64,000 nt of DNA, taken from Herbaspirillum sp. AP02 (GTDB taxonomy: Bacteria; Pseudomonadota; Gammaproteobacteria; Burkholderiales; Burkholderiaceae_D). Every line of letters starts with the position of its first letter. The first letter of the stretch is position 1. Made by a program: the position numbers and the translations under genes. Below are positions 27,452 through 35,091 of this stretch, piece after piece. The notes below the pieces were generated by a model. It was not told the DNA's origin and did not search any database. It worked only from the letters and a program-made list of their open reading frames with translations. Location of the stretch: positions 1-64,000 of the forward strand of contig NZ_JADWMY010000007.1 of assembly GCF_015767275.1 (NCBI RefSeq), written 5' to 3'.

Positions 27452-28351
27452 ATGAAAACTGCGTCTGCACAAACTGCACTCATGCCTGCCGAGTCCAATG
27501 CACTCGCGCTGGGTTTTTCCGGCAGCCTGGGCAATATCGACGCGTATATCTCGGCAGTGAACCGCCTGCCCATGCTGACCCACGAGGAAGAGATCAAGCT
27601 GGCCCGCGACCTGCGCGAGAAGAATGACCTGGGTGCGGCCCAGAAGATGGTGTTGTCGCACCTGCGCCTGGTCGTCTCGATCGCCCGTGGTTACCTGGGC
27701 TATGGCCTGCCGCACGCGGACTTGATCCAGGAAGGCAACATCGGCCTGATGAAAGCCGTCAAGCGTTTCGACCCGGCGCAGAACGTGCGCCTGGTGTCCT
27801 ACGCCATGCACTGGATCAAGGCCGAGATCCACGAGTACATCCTGAAGAACTGGCGCCTGGTCAAGGTCGCTACCACCAAGGCCCAGCGCAAGCTGTTCTT
27901 CAACCTGCGCAGCCACAAGGAAGGCCTGGACGCGATGACGCCGGCCCAGGTCGAGGCCCTGGCCAAGACCCTGGACGTCAAGCGCGAGGAAGTGATCGAG
28001 ATGGAAACCCGTCTGTCCGGTCGCGACATCGCCCTGGAATCGCCCACCGATGATGATGATGACAAGTTCGCGCCGATCGCCTACCTGTCCTCGGACAATT
28101 CGGAGCCGACCCGCGTGATCGAGGCCAAGCAATACGACCGCCTGCAATCGGAAGGCCTGGAAGCCGCACTGTCCAAGCTGGATGACCGCTCGCGCCGCAT
28201 CGTCGAGGCCCGCTGGCTGGCCAATGACGATGGTTCGGGTGCCACTCTGCATGAACTGGCGGATGAATTCGGCGTGTCGGCCGAGCGTATTCGCCAGATC
28301 GAAGCCGTCGCATTGAAGAAGATGAAGACGGCCCTGCAGGCCTTTTCCTGA
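27452..28351 (+). CDS. rpoH: RNA polymerase heat-shock sigma factor RpoH (sigma-32)
   Basis: A 299-residue alternative sigma factor that directs transcription of chaperone and protease genes. Region 2 reads DLIQEGNIGLMKAVKRFDP and YAMHWIKAEIHEYILKNW. The RpoH box AQRKLFFNLR, involved in chaperone/FtsH regulation, is intact. Region 4.2 ends with ELADEFGVSAERIRQIEAVA. AAGGAG precedes the ATG at 27452. It is monocistronic between two strong terminators and preceded by a CIRCE operator. Direct HrcA repression of rpoH would make the whole sigma-32 regulon respond to GroE occupancy (inference). Confidence 0.96.
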   Translation: MKTASAQTALMPAESNALALGFSGSLGNIDAYISAVNRLPMLTHEEEIKLARDLREKNDLGAAQKMVLSHLRLVVSIARGYLGYGLPHADLIQEGNIGLMKAVKRFDPAQNVRLVSYAMHWIKAEIHEYILKNWRLVKVATTKAQRKLFFNLRSHKEGLDAMTPAQVEALAKTLDVKREEVIEMETRLSGRDIALESPTDDDDDKFAPIAYLSSDNSEPTRVIEAKQYDRLQSEGLEAALSKLDDRSRRIVEARWLANDDGSGATLHELADEFGVSAERIRQIEAVALKKMKTALQAFS

Positions 28352-28386
28352 GCATCGGGTCCATCCGGTTCACCCAGCAGCAATAA

Positions 28387-28418
28387 GAAAGGCGCCCTCG
28401 GGCGCCTTTCTCTTTTTC
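28387..28418 (+). terminator. Rho-independent terminator of rpoH
   Basis: A 10-bp stem, gaaaggcgcc (28387-28396) / ggcgcctttc (28401-28410), with a ctcg tetraloop and a tctttttc tail. It may also serve as the end of the convergent sco gene. Confidence 0.9.
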
Positions 28419-28441
28419 CAGACCTTGTTCTCCGCTCTGGC

Positions 28442-29032
28442 TCAGCTCAGCAGCAGCTTGATGTCGTGCGTCAAGGTTTGCGGGCCCTGGCCGTGCTTGA
28501 CGAACAGGCGGATATGGCCCTCGGTGTCGAACACATAGCTACCGGCCGTATGGTCCATGGTATAGCTGCCCGGCTGCTTGCCCGGCACCTTCTGATAGAA
28601 CACCTTGAATTCCTTGGCGACCTTCTCGGTCTGCGGCAGGTCGCCATACAGGCCCAGGAAACGCTTATCGAAGGCCGGTACGTACTGCGACAGCACCTCT
28701 TGCGTATCGCGCTCCGGATCGACGGTGACGAAGAGGACCTGCACCTTGTCCGCATCCGGCCCCAGTTCCTTCATGACATCGGCCATCTCGATCATGGTGG
28801 TCGGGCAGACGTCCGGGCATTGGGTATAGCCGAAGAACATGACCACCACCTTGCCCTTGAAATCGGCCAGGGTGCGCTGCTTGCCGGTGTGGTCGGTCAG
28901 TGCGAAGTCCTTGGCGTAGTCCAGGCCGGTGACATCGGTGTTGTTGAACTTCAGCTCAGGCTTGGACTGGCCGCAGGCTGCCAGCAGCGTCGCGCAACCG
29001 GCCAGCAGCAGCGCCGAGAAAAATCTTTTCAT
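28442..29032 (-). CDS. SCO1/SenC-family copper chaperone for cytochrome oxidase
   Basis: A 196-residue lipoprotein that delivers copper to, or reduces, the CuA site of cytochrome oxidase subunit II. The N-terminus carries a lipobox (ATLLAACGQ). The thioredoxin-like domain has the copper motif CPDVCP and the third ligand His in MDHTAGSYVFD. It is the last gene of the SURF1-TlpA-like-ctaA-ctaB-sco run on the minus strand, 4 nt after ctaB, and convergent with rpoH. Confidence 0.93.
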   Translation of the reverse strand: MKRFFSALLLAGCATLLAACGQSKPELKFNNTDVTGLDYAKDFALTDHTGKQRTLADFKGKVVVMFFGYTQCPDVCPTTMIEMADVMKELGPDADKVQVLFVTVDPERDTQEVLSQYVPAFDKRFLGLYGDLPQTEKVAKEFKVFYQKVPGKQPGSYTMDHTAGSYVFDTEGHIRLFVKHGQGPQTLTHDIKLLLS

Positions 29033-29036
29033 GGAT

Positions 29037-29930
29037 TCAGAAACCGCGGAACAGGAAATAGTGATCTACCAGCAGCACCGCGAACAGGATGGACAGGTAG
29101 ACGATGGAATAGGCAAAGGCCTTGCGTGCGATCAGATCGGTGTAGTGGCGGTAGATCTGCCAGGAATGCCAGAAGAAAATTGCGCCCAGCACGATGGCCG
29201 TGCCCAGGTAGATCAGCCCGCTCATGCCGATGGCAAAGGGCAGCATGCTCACCGCCAGCAGGGCGATGGTGTACATCAGGATATGGAACTTGGTCACGTC
29301 CATGCCATGCGTGATGGGCAGCATCGGCAAGCCGGACTTGGCGTAGTCGTCACGGCGGTACATGGCCAGCGCCCAGAAGTGCGGAGGGGTCCAGATGAAG
29401 ATGATCATCACCAGCACCCAGGCCTGCATCGGGACGTCGTTGGCGATTGCAGCCCAGCCCAGCGCCGGTGGCATGGCACCGGCCAGGCCGCCGATCACGA
29501 TGTTCTGCGGCGTGGCGGGCTTCAAGATGATGGTGTAGATGATGGCGTAGCCGACGAAGGTAGCAAAGGTCAGCCACATGGTCAGCGGATTGACCAGGTT
29601 GTACAGCACCCACATGCCCATGCCGCCGATGACACCGGAGAACATGAGGGTCTGCACCACCGTGATCTCGCCGCGCGCCATCGGACGACGCGCGGTGCGG
29701 GCCATGCGCGAATCGATCTCGCGCTCGACCAGGCAATTGATGGCGAAGGCGGCGCCAGCCAGCAGCCAGATGCCTACCGTACCGAAGATGACCTTGTGCC
29801 AATCCGGCAGGTCGGGGGTGGACAGGAACATGCCGATCACGGCACAGAACACGGCCAGCTGCGTCACGCGCGGCTTGGTCAGTGCCCAGTACTGGGCGAT
29901 GCGGTTGGGTTGGGCGGTCAGTGTGGTCAT
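29037..29930 (-). CDS. ctaB: Protoheme IX farnesyltransferase CtaB (heme O synthase)
   Basis: UbiA-family prenyltransferase of the inner membrane, 297 residues, about eight or nine helices. It transfers a farnesyl group to heme B, giving heme O. Prenyl-diphosphate motifs are [19 protein letters not shown] (NxxxDxxxD type) and [14 protein letters not shown]. It overlaps the preceding ctaA by 4 nt, so heme A synthesis is translationally coupled. Confidence 0.95.
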   Translation of the reverse strand: MTTLTAQPNRIAQYWALTKPRVTQLAVFCAVIGMFLSTPDLPDWHKVIFGTVGIWLLAGAAFAINCLVEREIDSRMARTARRPMARGEITVVQTLMFSGVIGGMGMWVLYNLVNPLTMWLTFATFVGYAIIYTIILKPATPQNIVIGGLAGAMPPALGWAAIANDVPMQAWVLVMIIFIWTPPHFWALAMYRRDDYAKSGLPMLPITHGMDVTKFHILMYTIALLAVSMLPFAIGMSGLIYLGTAIVLGAIFFWHSWQIYRHYTDLIARKAFAYSIVYLSILFAVLLVDHYFLFRGF

Positions 29931-31063
29931 GGCGTGACGGGTCGGGCGGATGCTGGTGGAGCAGCGGCGGCCAGGCCGGAGGGTGCGTAACGGACCTTGT
30001 AGTTTAACATGACCATGAGGATGACCAGCAGCGCCGCACCGCCGTTATGGACCACGGCAATGGCCAGCGGCCAGTTCAGATAGATGGTTGCCAGACCGGT
30101 ACAGAGCTGCAAACCCAGTACGATCAGCATCCAGCGGGCGGTCTTGCGCAAGCCCTCGTCACGCAGGGCGCGGTGTGCCAGCCATACAACATACAAGATC
30201 ACGACAAAGGCAAAACTGCGGTGTACCCAGTGGATCGCGGTCAGCGCTTCAACCGGCAGGTAGTCGCCGGCCGAGGTCATGCCCAGGTGGCGCCACAGGG
30301 TGAAGCCGTGCTCGAAGTCCATCTGCGGCACCAGCTGGCCATTGCAAAGCGGGAAATCGGAACAGGCCAGCGCGGCATAGTTGGTGCTGACCCAGCCACC
30401 CAGCGCGATCTGCAGGATCAGCAAGGCAGCGCCGACGGTAGCCGGCCCGATCAGCGCCCGCCCCGCCACCGATACCGGCACATGGTTCTCCTGCCGTGCC
30501 CCCAGCCAGGCCAGCATGGCCAGCAACGTCAGCCCCAGCAAAAGATGGATGGTGACGATGATGGGTTGCAGCTTCATCGTCACGGTCCAGGCACCGAAGG
30601 CCCCCTGCAGGCAGACGAAGCCCAGCAGGGCCGTGGGGAACCAGGGGCGGAATTGCAGCTCGGTCCGGCCCGACCTGATCCAGCGCCACCACGCCGCCAC
30701 CATCAGCACGATGATCAGGAAGCCCACCGCCATGGCGAAATAGCGGTGTGTCATCTCGATCCAGGCCTTGGCCCAGGTCACCGGGCCAAAGGGCATGGCT
30801 TCCTGGGCGGCGTTGATATGTTCATGCGCCAGCAGCGGATTGGCATGGCTGTAGCAGCCCGGCCAGTCGGGGCAACCGAGGCCGGAATCGGTCAGCCGCG
30901 TGAAGGCGCCGAACATGATCAGATCGAAGGTGAAGAACAGCGTCACCCACACCAGCTTGCGGTATTTGTTGGCCACGCCCTGTGCGCGCGAGACCAGCGC
31001 GAGGGGGATCAGGGCGACCACGAGCCCGGTCAGGCCCAGTTGTATCAGCGTCGTTGCATTCAT
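29927..31063 (-). CDS. ctaA: Heme A synthase CtaA (COX15)
   Basis: Eight-helix inner-membrane protein of 378 residues that oxidises the C8 methyl of heme O to give heme A for the aa3/caa3 oxidase. Typical segments are [19 protein letters not shown] (substrate-side Cys pair), EMTHRYFAM and the repeat in the second half, [13 protein letters not shown], providing heme-ligand histidines. The ATG at 31063 follows the thioredoxin-fold gene by 41 nt, and the 3' end overlaps ctaB. Confidence 0.95.
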   Translation of the reverse strand: MNATTLIQLGLTGLVVALIPLALVSRAQGVANKYRKLVWVTLFFTFDLIMFGAFTRLTDSGLGCPDWPGCYSHANPLLAHEHINAAQEAMPFGPVTWAKAWIEMTHRYFAMAVGFLIIVLMVAAWWRWIRSGRTELQFRPWFPTALLGFVCLQGAFGAWTVTMKLQPIIVTIHLLLGLTLLAMLAWLGARQENHVPVSVAGRALIGPATVGAALLILQIALGGWVSTNYAALACSDFPLCNGQLVPQMDFEHGFTLWRHLGMTSAGDYLPVEALTAIHWVHRSFAFVVILYVVWLAHRALRDEGLRKTARWMLIVLGLQLCTGLATIYLNWPLAIAVVHNGGAALLVILMVMLNYKVRYAPSGLAAAAPPASARPVTP

Positions 31064-31104
31064 CTTGATTCAAACTTGCGTCAGCATGCGTGCCAGCCTG
31101 GGCA

Positions 31105-31731
31105 TCACCCGATGGCGGAAGCGCGCAGCAGCTTGGAAATGTCCTTCTTCATCTTGCCGGGATCGGGGTCCTTGGGGAAGCGCATCATCAGATTGCCCAG
31201 CGGGTCGATCAGGTAGATGTGGTCTTCGACAGAGGTACCGGCATCGACCGGCAACCAGGACTGCAATTTGCCGGCGTCAACCCGAAGGATATCGGTTCCG
31301 TCGTATTCGCGCAGAAGCAGGGTCTGGATCGCTGCGCGATCGGTCACCAGCCAGACGCGTTCGACGCGCTCCATCTCCTTGCCCTGCATCAGCCGCAGCT
31401 GGCGCATGGTCAGCAGTTTCTGCTGGCAGGGCGCGCCGCATTCGCCGCGATCCACCTGCAGCATCACCCACTTGCCCTTGTAATCCTCCAGCCTGGCGGG
31501 GCTGCCATCGATGGCGCTGCTGCCCAGGTCGGGAATCGGATACTGGCGCGGGTCGATCAAGGCGCCATAGTTGTTGCGGCTCTGCGGCTTGATCACGTAG
31601 TAGGTGAAATAGGAGGCGATCAACGGCGCAGCGCATACCGCCACGATGGCCAGCATCTTCCAGCGGCCGACGCGACGACGGCGCGCATCATCGGAGGCCA
31701 CCGGCTTGGCAGGGACTTCAGGCTTTGTCAT
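31105..31731 (-). CDS. Membrane-anchored thioredoxin-fold protein of the cox assembly locus
   Basis: A 208-residue protein with a basic N-terminus, one transmembrane segment (MLAIVAVCAAPLIASYFTYY) and a SCO/TlpA-like periplasmic domain. GKWVMLQVDRGECGAPCQQK holds a Cys-x-x-x-Cys pair in the position of the redox/copper motif, and VEDHIYLIDPLGNLMMRFP resembles the last strands of SCO proteins. It lies between SURF1 and ctaA, so a role in oxidase maturation is likely. The ATG at 31731 is preferred; a GTG at 31740 would add three residues. It overlaps the SURF1 3' end by 14 nt. Confidence 0.75.
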   Translation of the reverse strand: MTKPEVPAKPVASDDARRRRVGRWKMLAIVAVCAAPLIASYFTYYVIKPQSRNNYGALIDPRQYPIPDLGSSAIDGSPARLEDYKGKWVMLQVDRGECGAPCQQKLLTMRQLRLMQGKEMERVERVWLVTDRAAIQTLLLREYDGTDILRVDAGKLQSWLPVDAGTSVEDHIYLIDPLGNLMMRFPKDPDPGKMKKDISKLLRASAIG

Positions 31732-32440
31732 GACGACCACGTTTGTATCCTGTCACGATGAAAAAAAGAATGGCCATGGCGGCCAGTGCATACCACTGGA
31801 CCGCATAGCCGCGATGACGGTCAATGCCCAGCGAAGGCGCGGGCCAGTCGCGCACCAGCGTGTCGCCACCCTGCCCGCCCTGCTCTATCACCAGCGACGA
31901 AAGCGCCATGCCGCTGGCCTGCGCCAGTGCGGGGATGTCGAGATTCTGCAGGATGGCCTGCGGCCGGGGCGCATCGGCCTGGCCCAGCTGCAGCACGTGG
32001 CCGGCGTCATGGCGCAGCACGCCCTCCACTTCCGTCACACCCACTGGTGGTGCCACCTGCGGTACCCGCGTGCGATCGGCGGCATCACGCGGCGCCCAGC
32101 CGCGCGCCACGACCACGGCCTGCGGGCTGCCTTCCGGCTTGAATAGCGTGAGCACGTGAAAGCCAACGGCGCCATTGTAGGGACGATTTTCCAGATAGAG
32201 CGTCCACTGCCGGATGAACTCGCCACGCAGCTTGATATGGCGGAATTCCATGTCGTTGGCGACCGGGTCCGCGGGCAGGGCCAGCAATGGCGTTTCGCTC
32301 GCACGCGCCTGCATGCGCTGCTGCAGGGCGGCTTTCTCCGCCGCCCGCTGACTCTGCCACTGGCCCAGCGCGATACCGGCGGCGGCCACCACCAGCGTGG
32401 CGCAGAAGGGGATGAGGCGGAAGCGGAATCTGGTCGGCAT
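31718..32440 (-). CDS. SURF1-family cytochrome oxidase biogenesis protein
   Basis: A 240-residue inner-membrane protein with the SURF1 plan: an N-terminal helix (PFCATLVVAAAGIALGQWQ), a periplasmic domain containing GEFIRQWTLYLENRPYNGAVGFHVLT and VVVARGWAPRD, and a C-terminal helix after GYAVQWYALAAMAILFFIV. SURF1 proteins handle heme A during subunit I assembly. It leads the minus-strand run SURF1, thioredoxin-fold protein, ctaA, ctaB, sco. Its upstream region is occupied by the 274-bp palindromic element starting 46 bp before the ATG. Confidence 0.92.
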   Translation of the reverse strand: MPTRFRFRLIPFCATLVVAAAGIALGQWQSQRAAEKAALQQRMQARASETPLLALPADPVANDMEFRHIKLRGEFIRQWTLYLENRPYNGAVGFHVLTLFKPEGSPQAVVVARGWAPRDAADRTRVPQVAPPVGVTEVEGVLRHDAGHVLQLGQADAPRPQAILQNLDIPALAQASGMALSSLVIEQGGQGGDTLVRDWPAPSLGIDRHRGYAVQWYALAAMAILFFIVTGYKRGRHDKA

Positions 32441-32485
32441 CGATGAAGTTTGGCCTTACAATGGCCTCAGAAACGGGATGCAAAA

Positions 32486-32759
32486 CTAGAACTCATTTCA
32501 TAAATAGGCGCGAGTGCGAGCGAGTCCCGTTTGGGATGAAGTGCAAGGCGCGAATTTGGGTCAAGACTGGGCGTCTTGACCCAAATTCGTAACGCAGCAA
32601 TTCGCCCAAACGGGCCGCTCCCTCCGGGTTCTGCCCAGAAAGGGCGCTGGCCGCGTTGCGCTCCTTGCGTGTGGCACCACCACACGACGCGTCGCGCGCC
32701 TTGCCAGCGCCCTTTCTGGGCAGAACGCATCTCGCGACTATTTGTGAAATGAGTTCTAA
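32486..32759. repeat. 274-bp palindromic intergenic element with nested hairpins
   Basis: Terminal inverted repeats of 28 bp with two mismatches (32487-32514 / 32731-32758, outer end tagaactcatttca). Inside are perfect repeats 32526-32535 / 32605-32614 (cccgtttggg), 32551-32566 / 32574-32589 (16 bp, 7-nt loop), 32628-32650 / 32704-32726 (23 bp), and within that last loop 32668-32674 / 32680-32686. The whole could fold as a multi-branched cruciform or RNA. It lies in the divergent region between SURF1 and the DUF2909 gene. There is no transposase. The architecture fits a non-autonomous MITE or REP-like element; a one-frame peptide across it has no family features. Confidence 0.85.
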
Positions 32760-32814
32760 GTAAACCAACGCAGCATACCGCAAGCCAGCGGACCGAGACA
32801 GGAATTCTACCGCC

Positions 32815-33015
32815 ATGAAAATCATCGTCGCCATCGCCTTCATCCTGATCCTGGCCAGCCTGGCCTCGGCGCTGATCTTCCTCATGCGCGACAAGGGCAA
32901 GAGCAATCGCACGGTACGGGCGCTGACCTTGCGTGTGGGTTTTTCGGTGGCGCTGTTCCTGTTCATCCTGCTGAGCTACAAGCTGGGCTGGATACAGCCG
33001 ACCGGCATCCGCTGA
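32815..33015 (+). CDS. DUF2909 family small membrane protein
   Basis: A 66-residue protein with two hydrophobic helices (IIVAIAFILILASLASALIF and FSVALFLFILLSYKLGW) separated by a basic loop (RDKGKSNRTVRALTLR). This is the pattern of the DUF2909 twin-helix proteins found beside cytochrome oxidase genes in proteobacteria. It is the only plus-strand gene within the cox locus, and its function is unknown. It starts at 32815, 56 bp after the palindromic element. Confidence 0.85.
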   Translation: MKIIVAIAFILILASLASALIFLMRDKGKSNRTVRALTLRVGFSVALFLFILLSYKLGWIQPTGIR

Positions 33016-33027
33016 AACTTTCCCTCA

Positions 33028-33055
33028 CATGAAAAGGCCGCACCGAAGTGCGGCC
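33028..33055 (-). terminator. Terminator of the ctaC-ctaE operon
   Basis: ggccgcac (33036-33043), cgaa loop, gtgcggcc (33048-33055). Read on the minus strand it is an 8-bp stem with a ttcg tetraloop followed by ttttca. It lies 52 bp after the ctaE stop and also just after the DUF2909 stop. Confidence 0.85.
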
Positions 33056-33107
33056 CATGTCTACCTGGACGGCCTGTGCTGCCTGCACTACCTGGAATAC
33101 GCCAGGC

Positions 33108-33968
33108 CTACAGCCAGTACACCACCACGTACAGACCCAGCCATACCACGTCCACGAAGTGCCAGTACCAGGCCGCACCCTCGAAGGCGAAATGATGCGT
33201 CGGTGTGAAGTGACCGCGCAGCAGGCGATACAGCACCACCGAGAGCATGATCGCGCCCATGGTTACGTGGAAGCCGTGGAAACCGGTCAGCATGAAGAAG
33301 GTGGAACCGTAGATGCCGGAGGTCAGCTTCAGGTTCAGTTCGTGATAGGCGTGGATGTATTCATAGGCCTGGAAGCCCATGAATACCGCGCCCAGCAGGA
33401 TGGTGAGGAACAGCCACACCGCCGTCTGCGTACGATGACCGGCGCGCAGCGCATGGTGCGAAATGGTCAGCGTCACGCCGGAGGTCAGCAGCAGCAAGGT
33501 ATTGATGGTGGGAATGGGGAACGGTCCCATGGCGGTGAAATTCTCCACCGTGCCCGCAGGGCCAACATTACCCCACTGGCCGGCGAAGTCAGGCCAGATC
33601 AGCTTGTGGTCGAGGTCGGCCAGCCAGGGCATGGTGATGCTGCGGGCATAGAACAGTGCCCCGAAGAAGGCGGCGAAGAACATCACCTCCGAGAAGATGA
33701 ACCAGCTCATGCTCCAGCGATAGGAGAGATCGATGCGCTCGCTGTAGAGACCGGATTCGGATTCGCCGATGGCCTCGCCGAACCAGTAGTACAGCACCAC
33801 CAACACCATCAGGATGCCGAGGATGTTGACATAGGGCGCCCACGACACCCCGTTGACCCAGGCCGAGGCCCCGATCATGGTGATGAGCATGGAAATGCCG
33901 GCCATCAGCGGCCAGCGCGACGGGCCTGGAACGAAATAATGGGGCGCCTTGGCTTGCTGAGAACTCAT
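33108..33968 (-). CDS. ctaE: Cytochrome c oxidase subunit III
   Basis: A 286-residue seven-helix core subunit of the heme-copper oxidase in the inner membrane. Typical segments are HYFVPGPSRWPLMAGIS, FFAAFFGALFYAR, HHALRAGH and GFHGFHVTMGAIML, with WYWHFVDVVWLGLYVVVYW at the end. The ATG at 33968 (MSSQQAKAP) is preferred because GGGAGAAG precedes it and the family N-terminus starts there; an upstream in-frame ATG would add 20 unlikely residues. It is the last gene of the ctaC-ctaD-ctaG-ctaE operon. Confidence 0.95.
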   Translation of the reverse strand: MSSQQAKAPHYFVPGPSRWPLMAGISMLITMIGASAWVNGVSWAPYVNILGILMVLVVLYYWFGEAIGESESGLYSERIDLSYRWSMSWFIFSEVMFFAAFFGALFYARSITMPWLADLDHKLIWPDFAGQWGNVGPAGTVENFTAMGPFPIPTINTLLLLTSGVTLTISHHALRAGHRTQTAVWLFLTILLGAVFMGFQAYEYIHAYHELNLKLTSGIYGSTFFMLTGFHGFHVTMGAIMLSVVLYRLLRGHFTPTHHFAFEGAAWYWHFVDVVWLGLYVVVYWL

Positions 33969-34113
33969 GTTCTTCTCCCGGTACGAAATCCGATTGCGGT
34001 TGTCTGGTCCCGTTGTGCATTCATCCACGGTGAATGCCCTTGCGATCCAGGTTCACTTTTTCCTAATGCTCAAATCCTTCACTGCGCCGGCCGACCCGTC
34101 CACTGCTTCAATC

Positions 34114-34344
34114 TCACCCACCGGCCGCACTGGCCACCACCAGCTTGACGATGGTCACCAGGATAGCGATGAAGATGGCCGCGCCGAGGATGCCGGCGAT
34201 GATCACGTGCACCGGATTGAGCCTGGCGGCATCCGATTCGTAATCCTTGCGCTTGCGCACGCCGAAGAAGGACCAGAACACCGCCTTCATCGTCGCACCG
34301 AACGAAGCCTTGCGTTGTGCAGCCTGTTTCAGCTCGTCGTTCAA
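34114..34344 (-). CDS. DUF2970 family membrane protein
   Basis: A 76-residue protein with a conserved cytoplasmic part (FGATMKAVFWSFFGVRKRKD) and one C-terminal helix (VHVIIAGILGAAIFIAILVT). DUF2970 genes are regularly found between ctaG and ctaE in betaproteobacteria; a role in oxidase assembly is presumed from context only. It starts 28 nt after ctaG. Confidence 0.88.
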   Translation of the reverse strand: MNDELKQAAQRKASFGATMKAVFWSFFGVRKRKDYESDAARLNPVHVIIAGILGAAIFIAILVTIVKLVVASAAGG

Positions 34345-34372
34345 ACCATCTCCTCGCAGGACCGTCCCTGCT

Positions 34373-34945
34373 TCAGCCTGCTGTCTTGTCCTTGCCGTTG
34401 ATCTCGAAGAAGGTATAGGACAGCGTGATCGTGGTCACCTCCTTGGGCAGCTTCGGATCGATGTAAAACACGACCGGCATCTGCTTGGCCTGGTTGGGGC
34501 CCAGCGTCTGCTGGGTGAAGCAGAAGCACTCCACCTTCTTGAAGAACGCCGCCGACTGCTGCGGCGCATAGCTGGGGATGGCCTGGGCGTCGACATTGCG
34601 CGCCTGGGTATTGACCACCTCGTAGGTGACCTGGGTCATCTCGCCCGGATGCACCTGCATGCTGCTCACCGTCGGACGAAAACGCCACGGCCCCTGGGCA
34701 TTGCCATCGAACTCCACCGTGATCGTGCGCGTCTTGTCGATCTGCGTATTGGCCGGCGCCTCTACCGTCACGTCTTTTGGGGTGAGGAAATTCACACCGG
34801 TCACTTCGCAGATCTTGCGATAGACCGGGATCAGCGCGTAGCCGAAACCGAACATCAGTACCGCCACCACAAGCAGCTTCCTGAACATCGTGCGGTTCAG
34901 GCCACGCTCTTCGGCTTGTTGCTCCTGATCCGATGAGCGGGTCAT
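34373..34945 (-). CDS. ctaG: Cytochrome c oxidase assembly protein CtaG (Cox11)
   Basis: A 190-residue protein with a single N-terminal membrane anchor and a periplasmic immunoglobulin-like domain that inserts copper into the CuB site of subunit I. The signature KVECFCFTQQTLGPNQ (CFCF copper motif) and MPVVFYIDP are present. The start codon overlaps the stop of the 36-codon gene before it by 4 nt. Confidence 0.95.
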   Translation of the reverse strand: MTRSSDQEQQAEERGLNRTMFRKLLVVAVLMFGFGYALIPVYRKICEVTGVNFLTPKDVTVEAPANTQIDKTRTITVEFDGNAQGPWRFRPTVSSMQVHPGEMTQVTYEVVNTQARNVDAQAIPSYAPQQSAAFFKKVECFCFTQQTLGPNQAKQMPVVFYIDPKLPKEVTTITLSYTFFEINGKDKTAG

Positions 34946-35052
34946 TTGGCGAACCAGATGCGGTTGATGAAAATCCCCACGAAGAAGGCCAGCGCCACCA
35001 GCCCCAGCAGCAGGCCGGTGCGCAGGTTGTTGGGCTTCTTGCGTTCGCTCAT
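34942..35052 (-). CDS. Cytochrome oxidase small assembly protein (36 residues)
   Basis: A minus-strand mini-gene between ctaD and ctaG: ATG at 35052, TGA at 34942-34944. It encodes a basic N-terminus (SERKKPNNLRTG) and a single hydrophobic helix (LLLGLVALAFFVGIFIN) ending RIWFAK. The ATGA overlap with ctaG and 39-nt spacing to ctaD show it belongs to the operon. Short one-helix proteins of this type at this position are known in betaproteobacterial oxidase operons. It is easily missed because of its length. Confidence 0.85.
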   Translation of the reverse strand: MSERKKPNNLRTGLLLGLVALAFFVGIFINRIWFAK

Positions 35053-35091
35053 GGCGGCTCCGTTAGCGTAGGTTGTCTTGTCCACAGGCGC

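Noticed and set aside
32467..32730. Minus-strand frame within the palindromic element
   Set aside because: It is generated by the repeat structure, has no initiation signals and no domain features.
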